64,000 nucleotides of DNA from Polaromonas eurypsychrophila (lineage in GTDB: Bacteria > Pseudomonadota > Gammaproteobacteria > Burkholderiales > Burkholderiaceae_C): assembly GCF_014641715.1 (NCBI RefSeq), contig NZ_BMIG01000009.1, forward strand, positions 1 through 64,000, read 5' to 3'. This document shows, piece after piece, positions 1-7,577 of the stretch (positions are counted from its first letter, which is position 1; each line of letters opens with the position of its first letter). The position numbers and the translations under genes are program-made. Below the pieces are notes generated by a model that had not been told where the DNA came from, did not search any database, and saw nothing but the letters and a program-made list of their open reading frames with translations.

Positions 1-38
1 ACCCAATACTTTCGAGCAACAATCGGCATTCAAACTAC

Positions 39-256
39 CTATCGGCTTGTGCGAAATAACTTGACCAGCACAGTGTCCCAGTCTAACGTCGGGTATCGAG
101 TCTTCAGGTATTCATCTAGGTAATGTTCAATGATGAGATGACAGGACAGGACAGAAAGTAGCCGAGCAACTCATAGTCCACGTTCTCAAGGCGTTGCCAT
201 GTGACATTGCCGTCTCGGATGTCACCCACCAGCGGAGGAAGACCGGTTCGCTTCAT
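39..256 (-). pseudogene. Remnant of a hypothetical protein gene, broken by a 5-bp tandem duplication
   Basis: An ATG at 256 opens a frame beginning MKRTGLPPLVGDIRDG and running to GYFLSC. It then shifts frame exactly at a tandem 5-bp repeat (acagg acagg, 141-150). Removing one unit restores a continuous reading into CHLIIEHYLDEYLKTRYP and on to a stop at 39-41. The joined peptide is coherent, with an acidic/aromatic helix-like stretch, but I cannot assign a family with confidence. The gene appears truncated as well as frameshifted. The surrounding bases look more AT-rich than the rest of the window, which fits an acquired or decaying segment. Confidence 0.4.
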
Positions 257-420
257 ACGATGTCTATCACGTGAAATGACCGGCCGCCGATCGGCGGTCG
301 TCCTTGATGGATGGGTTGGGCCGCATTACTGTGAAATGTCTGAGCCGACTGGAGAGGGGGCGCGTTCTTGGTCATGACCGGCGCAGTTTAGACGTCAAGC
401 AGTTATTCTGCAATTTCCCA

Positions 421-482
421 GCATCAAATCGGCCTCGAGCCCCCCTACCGCCTTCGCAAGCAGCTATCAAAACAGAGCGAAC
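421..482 (-). repeat. Family A interspersed repeat, copy 1
   Basis: Read on the minus strand this copy carries the family A core TTTGATAGCTGCTTGCG followed by a G-rich arm and a GGCCGATTTGATGC-like end. It abuts the truncated CMD-family fragment at 501. The same order (repeat, then CMD 3' end) recurs at 1762-1940, so repeat and gene end were duplicated together. Confidence 0.6.
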
Positions 483-500
483 GAAAACAGGTGGCAACCC

Positions 501-605
501 TCAGTGCCCCATCTTCGACGCGACCAGAAACCTCGACACCATGTTGCAGGCGTCAATGGTGACCATCACGTTCACGGTCTGACGATCGTCCGGATAGCTG
601 GGCAA
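501..605 (-). pseudogene. 3'-end fragment of a carboxymuconolactone decarboxylase-family gene (duplicate of 1838-2353)
   Basis: The minus strand encodes a C-terminal peptide of about 34 residues (DDRQTVNVMVTIDACNMVSR and following) ending in MGH and a stop. It matches the last residues of the intact CMD-family protein at 1838-2353 (DERQTVDVMVTIGAYNMVSR, also ending MGH). The nucleotide match continues past the stop into the flanking repeat. No start codon or N-terminal two-thirds is present, so this is a non-functional duplicate end. It directly precedes the toxin-antitoxin pair. Confidence 0.75.
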
Positions 606-621
606 CGGGTCGAAAAGTGCG

Positions 622-939
622 TCACGCCACCGAAGCATGCAGCCGCAGTCCAAGCGCCTGTGCGACCTTGAGAACGGTGGCAAAGCTAGGGTTTCCGTTT
701 TCGCTCAGCGCCTTGTAGAGGCTTTCGCGACTGAGGCCGCTGTCGCGAGCGACCTGTGTCATTCCTTTTGCACGTGCCACGTCGCCCAAGGCGCGGGCGA
801 TGCCGGCGGCATCGTCGGGCGCATCGGTGAGCCATGCGTCCAGGTAAGCCGCCATCTCCTCGGGCGTCCGAAGTTGCTCGGCCACGTCGTAGGGAACCGT
901 TTTGGTTTTTGCGGATGCGGTATTTGAAGCGGTGGGCAT
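622..939 (-). CDS. HigA-like antitoxin, helix-turn-helix addiction module protein
   Basis: This 105-residue protein resembles the proteobacterial 'addiction module antidote' family that pairs with small RelE/HigB-type toxins. The segment LRTPEEMAAYLDAWL is the typical N-terminal part. Residues from about 48 on form an Xre-type helix-turn-helix (GDVARAKGMTQVARDSGLSR, then LYKALSENGNPSFATVLKV). It would neutralise the toxin encoded just upstream and repress the operon. The toxin gene lies 11 bp upstream on the same strand, so the order is toxin then antitoxin, as in higBA. The frame is intact. Family assignment is firm; the exact specificity is inference. Confidence 0.85.
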   Translation of the reverse strand: MPTASNTASAKTKTVPYDVAEQLRTPEEMAAYLDAWLTDAPDDAAGIARALGDVARAKGMTQVARDSGLSRESLYKALSENGNPSFATVLKVAQALGLRLHASVA

Positions 940-950
940 TTCAACAACTC

Positions 951-1238
951 CTAAAGATTTCTGGCAAGCGCTATCGCGGAACGGATGTCGCGCTGCTGGC
1001 TCGATTTGTCACCGCCAGCCAGAAGCACAATCAGTTCACCGTCGCATTCCGTGTAATACACCCGGTAGCCAGGACCGAGATCAATTTTCAGTTCCGATAC
1101 GCCGTCGGACAAATGCCGATGTTGACCGGGGTTGCCATGCGCCAGGCGGTCAACACGCACCTGGATACGTGCGCGCACTGCCTGATCCTTGAGGGCGTTA
1201 ATCCATTCCAGGTAAACCGCAGTGGTCTGCACGTTCAT
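951..1238 (-). CDS. HigB/RelE-type toxin of an addiction module
   Basis: The 95-residue product has the hallmarks of the RelE-superfamily 'addiction module killer protein' family: an N-terminal helix with LKDQAVRARIQVRVDRLAHG, then GVSELKIDLGPGYRVYYTE and LLAGGDKSSQQRDI. Such toxins cleave mRNA in association with the ribosome. The ATG at 1238 is preferred over an upstream start at 1298 because homologs begin at MNVQTT-like sequence and the extra 20 residues look non-coding. It is 11 bp upstream of the antitoxin gene and probably translated from one mRNA with it. The pair sits among gene fragments, a usual setting for mobile toxin-antitoxin loci. Confidence 0.85.
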   Translation of the reverse strand: MNVQTTAVYLEWINALKDQAVRARIQVRVDRLAHGNPGQHRHLSDGVSELKIDLGPGYRVYYTECDGELIVLLAGGDKSSQQRDIRSAIALARNL

Positions 1239-1337
1239 AAGAAATTGTATCCTATGGACTACATCAGTGATGGCAGCTATTTCAGGTATTAAAACCATTC
1301 AAACCCAACGGCCCTGTACGTATCGACGCTTGATGGG

Positions 1338-1400
1338 GAAATCAGCCCCTGCCCCCCGCCCCACCTACGCCAGAAGCTATCAAAAACAGAGCGAAATACG
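1338..1400 (-). repeat. Family A interspersed repeat, copy 2
   Basis: The minus strand reads CGCTCTGTTTTTGATAGCTT, then a G/C-rich arm ending GGGGCTGATTT. It has the same architecture as copies at 421, 1762 and 9093. It lies between the toxin gene and the patatin fragment, outside any gene. Confidence 0.6.
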
Positions 1401-1441
1401 GCGATCCGGCCAGTATCTTGGGGCGGCCAAGGCAGCCCACT

Positions 1442-1800
1442 TCAAATCGCCTGGACACGCCCCATGTCCGGCCGCCGCAACCACTCCTGCAACTCATCCA
1501 CCAGTTGCGCGCTCGCCATGACGGCGGTGCGCCAGGCTTTCATGCGGCTAGCCAGGTCGGTGCCGTAGCGCATAAAGTCGTTGCGATCGGGCGGCTTGCC
1601 GTTGGGCAGCGTTTTGACCCAAGCCGGATCGGGCGCCAGCAGCACCATGTTGTCCAGAAAGGGGGTGGAGCCGTGACGCCACTTCAGGCCTTTGTCGAGC
1701 CAGCCGGGCACCACGGCTTTCTGAAAGTGCGGGTACAGCACCAGGCCCGCCGGTTTCGAGTCATTTTTACCTGCAGCCCTCGTCCCGCTTGCGCTACCAG
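1442..1800 (-). pseudogene. 3'-end fragment of a patatin-like gene (duplicate of the gene at 8773-9900)
   Basis: The minus-strand frame encodes about 100 residues (LYPHFQKAVVPGWLDKGLKW through QLVDELQEWL and a stop) nearly identical to the C-terminus of the intact patatin-like protein at 8773-9900. The catalytic half (GXSXG and DGG motifs) is absent. Similarity extends upstream through KNDSKPAGL and into the family A repeat, where it stops. In the intact gene a copy of the same repeat lies at the corresponding place. The fragment therefore looks like a repeat-bounded duplication with no function of its own. Confidence 0.85.
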
Positions 1801-1818
1801 CTATAAAAAACAGAGCAA
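1762..1818 (-). repeat. Family A interspersed repeat, copy 3, bounding two duplicated gene ends
   Basis: The minus strand reads TTTATAGCTGGTAGCGCAAG, then GGGACGAGGGCTGCAGG. It is the junction between the CMD-family gene end (1838) and the patatin 3' fragment (1442-1761). It matches the copy inside the intact patatin gene at 9093-9147. Confidence 0.65.
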
Positions 1819-1837
1819 GTGGGCAGGCGGACAGCCC

Positions 1838-2353
1838 TCAGTGCCCCATCCCAAGCGCCACCAGAAACCTCGACACCATGTTGTAGGCGCCAATCGTGAC
1901 CATCACATCCACAGTCTGGCGTTCGTCCAGGTGGCTGCGCACCTTGTCGTAGAGCGCGGTCGGTACCTCGATGTTGCGCGTCACCACGTCGGTCAGTGTG
2001 ATCAGCGTGTGTTCCAGATCGCTCAGGCCAGGGCCCAGTTTTTCGGGATCGCCGAGTGCGTCAATTTTTTCCTGCGTGGCGCCGGCTTTTATCGCGATCG
2101 GCACATGGGCTTCGTACTCATAGGTGGCGCGGTTCAGCACGGCGACACGGATGATGACGAGTTCGCGCAAATCGGCAGGCAAGGTGTTCTTGTTGCGCAC
2201 CGCCGTCAACAACTGCTCCCAGCCGTGGGCCATGGGTGGGCTGTTGAGCAGCACCTGGTACAGCGGTGAGACGCGGCCGCGCTGGGCGGCGATGGTGGCT
2301 TCCTGTTCGGCCAGTTCGGGCCGGGAGCCGGGGGTGATCGGTGCGATACGCAT
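1838..2353 (-). CDS. Carboxymuconolactone decarboxylase (CMD)-family protein
   Basis: This is a 171-residue, cytosolic-looking all-helical protein of the CMD/AhpD-like superfamily. The diagnostic region is LPADLRELVIIRVAVLNRAT followed by YEYEAHVPIA and a later segment with DVMVTIGAYNMVSRFL. The Cys-x-x-Cys pair of AhpD peroxidases is absent; YEYEAH occupies that place with Glu and His, as in lactone decarboxylase-type members. It is the last gene of a minus-strand run (LysR, Bug, three SDRs), 24 bp after SDR 1, so a catabolic role on an oxygenated acid or lactone is likely but unproven. A truncated copy of its 3' end lies at 501-605. Confidence 0.85.
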   Translation of the reverse strand: MRIAPITPGSRPELAEQEATIAAQRGRVSPLYQVLLNSPPMAHGWEQLLTAVRNKNTLPADLRELVIIRVAVLNRATYEYEAHVPIAIKAGATQEKIDALGDPEKLGPGLSDLEHTLITLTDVVTRNIEVPTALYDKVRSHLDERQTVDVMVTIGAYNMVSRFLVALGMGH

Positions 2354-2377
2354 GGGAAATCCTTGAAATGAAAACGG

Positions 2378-3178
2378 TCAGTCGCAGCGCACGGACATGC
2401 CGCCGTCCACCACCAGTTCGGCGCCGGTGATAAAACGCGCTTCGTCCGAGGCCAGAAACAGGACCGCGTTGGCGGTGTCGCGGCCGTCGCCCATGAAAGG
2501 CAGTGGAATCCGCGCCTGGCGTTGTTTGAGGATGGCCTGCACGTCGCCGCCGGTGCGCTGTTTGGCCAGGCGCACATCGACCATGGGTGTGTAGAGCTGG
2601 CCGGGGATCACGGTGTTCACGCGTATGCCCTTGCCGGCGTACTGCACCGCCACCACGCGCGAGAACTGGATCACGCCGGCCTTGGCCGCGGCATAAGCGA
2701 CTTGTGGCGCGCCGGTCCAGCGTGTGGCCGAGGTGGAGGCCAGGTTCACGATCGCGCCCTGCCCGGCCTGCTCCATCAGCGGCAACACGTGTTTGCAGGT
2801 GAGGAAGACACTTTTGAGGTTGCGGTCGATTTGTGTGGCCCAGACTTCTTCACTCATCTCGACCGGCCCGCCGGCGGCCGAGCCACCGACGTTGTTGACC
2901 AGGATGTCGATGCCGCCGAAACGCGCGACACAGGCCGCGACGGTCGCGGCGATCGATTCGCTGCTTGTCACATCACAGATGCCGGTTTCAATCTCGCCGC
3001 CGGCCGCGCGCGCCAGGGTGACGGTTTCTTCCATGCTTTCCGGGTTCAGGTCCACCGCAAAAACACGCGCGCCTTCTTCAGCCAGCCGCACCGCGATCGC
3101 GCGGCCATTGCCCCAGCCGGGACCCACGGAACCGGCGCCGGTGACCAGCGCCACTTTGCCTTCAAGTCTTTTGCTCAT
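2378..3178 (-). CDS. Short-chain dehydrogenase/reductase (SDR 1 of the left cluster)
   Basis: A 266-residue classical SDR. The nucleotide-binding motif at the N-terminus is an extended TGAGSVGPGWGNG, then NNVGG near residue 90, and the catalytic YAAAK after a Ser-rich strand (LASTSATRW). The C-terminus has the common GAELVVDGGMSV ending. It should oxidise or reduce a hydroxyl/keto group with NAD(P). It lies 24 bp upstream of the CMD gene and downstream of a paired-hairpin repeat that separates it from SDR 2. The substrate cannot be read from sequence. Confidence 0.88.
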   Translation of the reverse strand: MSKRLEGKVALVTGAGSVGPGWGNGRAIAVRLAEEGARVFAVDLNPESMEETVTLARAAGGEIETGICDVTSSESIAATVAACVARFGGIDILVNNVGGSAAGGPVEMSEEVWATQIDRNLKSVFLTCKHVLPLMEQAGQGAIVNLASTSATRWTGAPQVAYAAAKAGVIQFSRVVAVQYAGKGIRVNTVIPGQLYTPMVDVRLAKQRTGGDVQAILKQRQARIPLPFMGDGRDTANAVLFLASDEARFITGAELVVDGGMSVRCD

Positions 3179-3231
3179 TGTTTATTCCAGAAGGGTTAAC
3201 CGAAGGGCACTCATACCCTGCCCACAAAATC

Positions 3232-3308
3232 TGTCATCCCGGACTCGATCCGGGATCCATGCCGCACCGGACCACGAGGCATGGATTGCGGGTCAAGCCC
3301 GCAATGAC
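3232..3308. repeat. Family C paired-hairpin repeat, copy 1
   Basis: Two adjacent inverted repeats face each other: GTCATCCCGGACTCGATCCG with its complement arm, then CATGGATTGCGGGTCAAGCC ending in GCAATGAC. The outer ends GTCAT and ATGAC are complementary. It occupies most of the gap between SDR 1 and SDR 2 and may affect mRNA processing or stability. Similar units lie at 20400 and 26752. Confidence 0.75.
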
Positions 3309-3319
3309 AAAGTCAGGCC

Positions 3320-4120
3320 TCATACCACCATGGGTGTGTTGGCGCCGTCCATCGCGACGATGGCGCCAGTAACGTAGCTGGCGCGTGGCGAAGCCAGGAA
3401 AACCGCCACGTTGGCGATTTCCTCGGGCTCCGCCGGACGGCCCAACGGCAGATTGACGCCGGGTCGACCCGGCTCGGGCCGACCTTCGGTTTGCGCCAGC
3501 CGGGTTTCGGCGTCCAGCCGCGCGCGCAGCCGTTCGGTCAGCACCTGGCCCGGATTCAGCGCGTTGATGCGCACGCCCTTGCTCGCATAGGCGGCGGCCA
3601 GACCGGCGCTGACCAGCATCAGCGCGGCATTGGCGGCACCGCCGGCCAGGTGTGTGGGGTTGGCGACCTTGCCGCCGGCGCCGACGATGTTGATGATGAC
3701 GCCGCTGCCGCGCTGGCCCATGCGCTTGACCAGCGGATCCATCATGTGGATGTAGGTGAAATACTTGGCCTGCATCGCGTCGTGCCAGGCCTGCGGATGC
3801 AAATCAGCCGGCGCCGTGCGTTTGGCCGCACCCGCGCAGTTGACCAGGATGTCCACCGGTCCATGCGCCGCTTCCACCGCATCGAGCGCGGCCTGGGCGG
3901 CGGCCGCGTCCTGCAGGTCGGCTGCAAAAAAGGCGATGCGCCAGCTGGCTTCAGGCAAAACCTGCTGCAGGCTGGACGCGGCAAGTTTGAGGCCGTCCTC
4001 GCTGCGCGAGACCAGGCTGACTCTAGCGCCCTCCTGGAGAAAACCCAGCGCGCAGGCGTAGCCTATACCCTTGCTGGCGCCGGTGACCAGCACATGTTTT
4101 CCGTCAAGCTCCAGATTCAC
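3320..4120 (-). CDS. SDR-fold protein lacking the catalytic Tyr-x-x-x-Lys (SDR 2)
   Basis: This 266-residue protein has a normal Rossmann start (VTGASKGIG) and the NCAGAAK region, so NAD(P) binding is likely. The usual YxxxK is replaced by the segment PTHLAGGAANAALM: His stands where Tyr is expected and the Lys is missing. The Ser of the triad is not obvious either (IINIVGAGG). I recall an SDR subfamily with a similar AGGAxNAAL stretch, so this may be a divergent enzyme class rather than decay; the frame is intact and the C-terminal YVTGAIVAMDG is normal. The gap to SDR 3 is only 3 bp, so they are co-translated. Confidence 0.82.
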   Translation of the reverse strand: MNLELDGKHVLVTGASKGIGYACALGFLQEGARVSLVSRSEDGLKLAASSLQQVLPEASWRIAFFAADLQDAAAAQAALDAVEAAHGPVDILVNCAGAAKRTAPADLHPQAWHDAMQAKYFTYIHMMDPLVKRMGQRGSGVIINIVGAGGKVANPTHLAGGAANAALMLVSAGLAAAYASKGVRINALNPGQVLTERLRARLDAETRLAQTEGRPEPGRPGVNLPLGRPAEPEEIANVAVFLASPRASYVTGAIVAMDGANTPMVV

Positions 4121-4123
4121 AGC

Positions 4124-4930
4124 TCAGCCTCGCTTGACCAGCAGGCCACCGTCCACCGGGATCAGCACGCCGGTGATGTATTGCGCCTCGTCGGAGGCAA
4201 GGAACACCGCGGTATTGGCCACGTCCCAGGCCGTGCCCATGCGTTGCATCGGCACCAGCGCCTCGCGTTCGGCGCGCACCACTTCGCGCGAGACACCTCG
4301 CTCCTTGGCACGTCGCTCGATGGCCATGGGCGTGTCGATCAGGCCCGGCAGGATGGCGTTGGCGCGCACGCCAAAAGCCGCGTTTTCCATCGCGATGTGC
4401 TGGGTCATGGTGTTGACCGCGCCCTTGCTGGTTTTGTAGGTCAGGGTCGGGCGCGCAGCCATCGACGAGGTCGAGGAGATGTTGATGATGCTGCCGGATC
4501 TTTGCGCAATCATGTGCGGCAGCACGTGTTTGCAGGTCATGAACATGCCCTTGAGGTTCATCGCCATGATGGCATCCCAGATCGCCACTTCCAGGTCCAC
4601 CGTTTTCTTGTCCCCACGCGACTGGCCGACGTTGTTATGCAGGATGTCGATGCGGCCATAACGCCCCACGCAGGTGTCGGCAATCTTTTTGCACTCGTCC
4701 TCCTGCGTGATGTCGGCCACCAGGATGGAGGCCTGGCCCCCGTAAGCCGCCAGTGCGTTGCCGGTTTCCTGGGCCCAGGCTTCGTTGATGTCCACCAGCA
4801 GCAGGATCGCGCCTTCCTGCGCAAAACGCTCCGCGGTGGCGCGGCCGTTGCCCACGGTGTCGCCGGGCTGCTGGCCCGCGCCGACGATGATGGCGACCTT
4901 ACCGGCGAGCCGGCCCTTGCTTGTTGTCAT
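4124..4930 (-). CDS. Short-chain dehydrogenase/reductase (SDR 3)
   Basis: A classical SDR of 268 residues from the ATG at 4930. The start at 4930 (MTTSKGRLAGKVAIIVGAG) is preferred over an upstream one at 5023, because the upstream stretch is translated from a REP-like element. Motifs are GAGQQPGDTVGNG for cofactor binding, NNVGQS, a Ser-rich strand (SSTSSMAA) and YKTSK as the catalytic pair. The end is the common YITGVLIPVDGG. It is the first of three tandem SDR genes transcribed after the Bug gene. Confidence 0.87.
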   Translation of the reverse strand: MTTSKGRLAGKVAIIVGAGQQPGDTVGNGRATAERFAQEGAILLLVDINEAWAQETGNALAAYGGQASILVADITQEDECKKIADTCVGRYGRIDILHNNVGQSRGDKKTVDLEVAIWDAIMAMNLKGMFMTCKHVLPHMIAQRSGSIINISSTSSMAARPTLTYKTSKGAVNTMTQHIAMENAAFGVRANAILPGLIDTPMAIERRAKERGVSREVVRAEREALVPMQRMGTAWDVANTAVFLASDEAQYITGVLIPVDGGLLVKRG

Positions 4931-4983
4931 ATGCTGCTGTCTTTCAGGATGGGGACCCGGGTGCCGGGGCATGCACTCCGCGA

Positions 4984-5032
4984 CCGTTCGTCGGAGCTTG
5001 TCGAAGGGGTTCGACAGGCTCAACCCGAGCGG
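4984..5032. repeat. REP-like inverted repeat (GAGCTTGTCGAA type)
   Basis: The arms GAGCTTGTCGAA and TTCGACAGGCTC match 11 of 12 as an inverted repeat around a short G-rich loop, flanked by CCGTTCG and CGAGCGG. This is the form of dispersed palindromic element common in Burkholderiales intergenic regions. It lies between the Bug gene and SDR 3, where it may act on mRNA stability. Confidence 0.65.
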
Positions 5033-5045
5033 GGAATACCAAAAA

Positions 5046-6065
5046 TCAGTCGATGGTGAGCTTGCCTTCGAGCACGACCTTGCGCCAGCGAACTTCTTCT
5101 GCGCGCAAATAGGTCGTCAGTTCCTGCGGCGTGCCGACGGCGGCGACCAGGCCTTCACTCTCAACACGGGTGCGGAACACCGGCGCCTCGGTCGCCTTGC
5201 GGACGGCGGCATTGAGTTTGGCCACCACGTCGGGCGGCGTGCCGCCGCTGGCGAATACCGCGTACCAGACGTCGGCCTCGTAGCCCGGCAGGCCGGACTC
5301 GGCCATGGTCGGCACCTGTGGCCACTGCGGCGAGCGTGCGGTCGAGGTCACGGCTATCGCGCGCATCTTGCCGGCTTCGACAAACTTGCCGACGCCCGCG
5401 GCGGTGGCGAACACGAAGTCGATCTGGCCGCCCAGCAGGTCGGTATAGGCCGGGCCGGCGCCGCGATACGGCACATGGGTCAGGTCCACCTTGCCCATCA
5501 TCTTGAATAACTCGCCGGCCAGGTGCACGGCCGTGCCGTTACCGGAGGAGCCGTAGGTCAGCTTGCCCGGGTTGGCGCGCGCGGCGGCCAGCACGTCCTT
5601 GATGGTTTTGTAGGGGCTGTCGGTGCGTGTGACCAGCATGTTGGGGCCGCGGCCGACCAGCGCCACATTGGCAAAGGACTTGTCGGTGCTGTAAGGCAGG
5701 TTTTTCACCAGGCTGGTGTTGATGGCATGCGCCGAGGTGGTCAACAACAGGGTGTAGCCGTCGCCGGGCGCCTTGGCCACCATGTCGGAGCCGATGACGG
5801 TGCCGCCCCCCGGTTTGTTCTCGACGATTACCGGCTGGCCCAGCTCCTTGGCCATGCCTTCTGCCAGCGTGCGGGCCACCAGGTCGGTGCCGCCGCCAGC
5901 GGTGAAGGGCGCGACGATGCGAATGACGCGGGACGGGAAGGCCTGCGCCGAGGCACTGGCGGGCGCCAGGGTCATCAAGGCCGGCAATGCGAAACTGGCA
6001 AAGCTGGCCAAACTGCTTATGGTCAGCAGGATGCGGCGACGGGCGCCGGTGTGCAGGGTGTTCAT
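5046..6065 (-). CDS. Bug/TctC-family periplasmic tricarboxylate-type solute-binding protein
   Basis: A 339-residue protein beginning MNTLHTGARRRILLTISSLA, with a twin-Arg-containing basic N-terminus, a hydrophobic core and an AxA cleavage site (ASASAQA). The Bug-family signature follows: IRIVAPFTAGGGTDLVARTL, ENKPGGGTVIGSD and YGSSGNGTAVHLAGE. Bug proteins bind small carboxylates or amides in the periplasm; many lack dedicated membrane partners, and none is seen here. The start at 6065 was chosen because it gives a clean signal peptide; 13 further upstream codons are open. Its place before three SDRs and after a LysR gene suggests it senses or captures the substrate of that pathway. Confidence 0.92.
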   Translation of the reverse strand: MNTLHTGARRRILLTISSLASFASFALPALMTLAPASASAQAFPSRVIRIVAPFTAGGGTDLVARTLAEGMAKELGQPVIVENKPGGGTVIGSDMVAKAPGDGYTLLLTTSAHAINTSLVKNLPYSTDKSFANVALVGRGPNMLVTRTDSPYKTIKDVLAAARANPGKLTYGSSGNGTAVHLAGELFKMMGKVDLTHVPYRGAGPAYTDLLGGQIDFVFATAAGVGKFVEAGKMRAIAVTSTARSPQWPQVPTMAESGLPGYEADVWYAVFASGGTPPDVVAKLNAAVRKATEAPVFRTRVESEGLVAAVGTPQELTTYLRAEEVRWRKVVLEGKLTID

Positions 6066-6200
6066 GTCTTTGTCTCCGTTGGAATACCGCGCAAAACAAC
6101 TCACCCGGCTGGGACCCAGTCTAGACGTCCAAAAGACCTCGGTTATGAATTTTGGGAAAAGCTCTGTTTCCCGGCCTACACACCCGCCGTGGACAAAAGC

Positions 6201-7079
6201 TCACACAGCCAGCAAGTGCGCCAGCAGCGCACCGGCCTGGGGCGATAACGCATCGACGTCGCGCGCACATACATAGAGCTGGCGCGCCGCCCAGGCATCG
6301 GTCAGCGGCAACACCACCAGGCCGAGCCGCGCCTCGTAGTTGCGCGCAATGCCCTCCGGCATGATGGCCAGGCCCATGCCCTCACGCACCATGGCGCAAC
6401 GCGCCTCGGGATTGGACACCTGGGCCCGCACCCGCAGCGGGCGCGAGATAGTCGCGCCGGCCAGCGTCAGGAACTCGTCCAGGCTGTGGCGTGGGAAATT
6501 GCCGAGGAAGTCGTAATCCAGCGCTTCGTCGAGACGCAGGCTGGTGCGTTGCGACAGCGGGTGCCCGACCGGGACCACCAGACCGAGACGGTCGGTGCGG
6601 TAAGGCATGGACACCACGCCCGAGGACGGGTGCTCGGCATGGTAGATGCCGATGTCGGCCTGGCCGTCGGCCACCATGCGCGGCACGTCGTAACTGAAGG
6701 CCTCGACCAGGTCCACGCGCGCGGCCGGCACCTTGCGCGCAAAGGCGCTGATATCAGCCGGCAGGAACTGAAGAACGGTAGAGGAATTGGCCACGAGGCG
6801 GATGTTGGGCACACCACTGCTCGCGAACGCAGCCAGCGATTGCCGGGCCTGCGCCACGTTGCGCAGGATGGCCTTCGCCTGCTGGTAGAGCATGGCGCCG
6901 GCCGGTGTCGGTTCTACGCCGCGGCCGTGGCGGCGCAGCAGCGTGGTGCCCAGCCGGCGCTCCAGTTCGGAGATGCGTTTGCTCGCGGCCGAGGTCACCA
7001 GGTGAACGCGTTCGGCCGCGCGCGAGAGGCTTTTTTCCTCAATCGCGGCAATCAGGATTTCAAGCGAGGACAGGTCCAT
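6201..7079 (-). CDS. LysR-family transcriptional regulator
   Basis: This 292-residue protein has the LysR winged helix at the N-terminus (LEILIAAIEEKSLSRAAERV, then SAASKRISELERRLGTTLLR) and a C-terminal effector-binding domain (residues about 90-290) with MVREGMGLAIMPEGIARNYE. It is encoded on the same strand as, and upstream of, the Bug-SDR-CMD run with a 135-bp gap, rather than divergently as is usual. It could still control that run or only be co-transcribed with it. The ligand is unknown. Confidence 0.92.
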   Translation of the reverse strand: MDLSSLEILIAAIEEKSLSRAAERVHLVTSAASKRISELERRLGTTLLRRHGRGVEPTPAGAMLYQQAKAILRNVAQARQSLAAFASSGVPNIRLVANSSTVLQFLPADISAFARKVPAARVDLVEAFSYDVPRMVADGQADIGIYHAEHPSSGVVSMPYRTDRLGLVVPVGHPLSQRTSLRLDEALDYDFLGNFPRHSLDEFLTLAGATISRPLRVRAQVSNPEARCAMVREGMGLAIMPEGIARNYEARLGLVVLPLTDAWAARQLYVCARDVDALSPQAGALLAHLLAV

Positions 7080-7265
7080 GACAGATTATTGGCCTTGTGT
7101 GTAATTGCGCTGGATGCGCCGGTGGCAAAACGCTTCGTGCGGTGCGCCGCCCCGGAGCAGCAGCACAGCCGCGCTACACCTGCCTTGCAGGAAATTCCGG
7201 GATTTCGCATGCGAGCAGCCGTGCAATTCCGCACAAAACGTGCCTTTCGTCGTAGACGGTCGGGA

Positions 7266-7574
7266 TCAGAAATTCTTGACAATTTTCTTGCGCAACGATT
7301 CCGGCAGGCTCAGGTTCGCCGGGTCCCAGCCTTCAATTTCCAGGATCCGGGTCAGGCATTGCTCCATGAGTTCATGAGATTGCGCGGCAGCGGCCGCTAT
7401 GGTCTCGTGTACCAATCGGTCGTTGGCCATGTCATTGGCGCAGTTCATCTGGTAGTCATGCAACTCGCGCAATTCGAAGAGCGCGCGGCATACTTGCGCC
7501 GGGCAGGCGCATTGGTAAACCAGGGACTGATCAATCACTTTGCTCAGTTGAGCGGCGCTGTATGTTTCTTGCAT
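7266..7574 (-). CDS. Small cysteine-containing protein next to a cyclase gene
   Basis: A 102-residue protein with no signal peptide or membrane segment. The N-terminal half has a tight cysteine group, YQCACPAQVC, plus further Cys at NCAND and EQCLTR. The rest is mostly helical and acidic, ending in a basic tail (LRKKIVKNF). I do not recognise a named family. The gene starts 3 bp after the stop of the pseudo-receiver/cyclase gene, so the two are almost certainly co-translated and may work together. The Cys group could bind metal or an Fe-S cluster or respond to redox, but that is inference. Confidence 0.75.
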   Translation of the reverse strand: MQETYSAAQLSKVIDQSLVYQCACPAQVCRALFELRELHDYQMNCANDMANDRLVHETIAAAAAQSHELMEQCLTRILEIEGWDPANLSLPESLRKKIVKNF

Positions 7575-7577
7575 GAT

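Noticed and set aside
304-582. A 92-codon plus-strand frame near the left end
   Set aside because: It crosses a family A repeat and the antisense of the CMD fragment, so its sequence is explained by those features.
3491-5059. A plus-strand open frame of about 522 codons
   Set aside because: It is antisense to two SDR genes with intact cofactor motifs.
7052-7282. A 76-codon minus-strand frame between the LysR gene and the Cys-rich protein gene
   Set aside because: It overlaps both neighbours' ends and its Arg/Ser/Cys-rich translation shows no family features; no ribosome site is clear.
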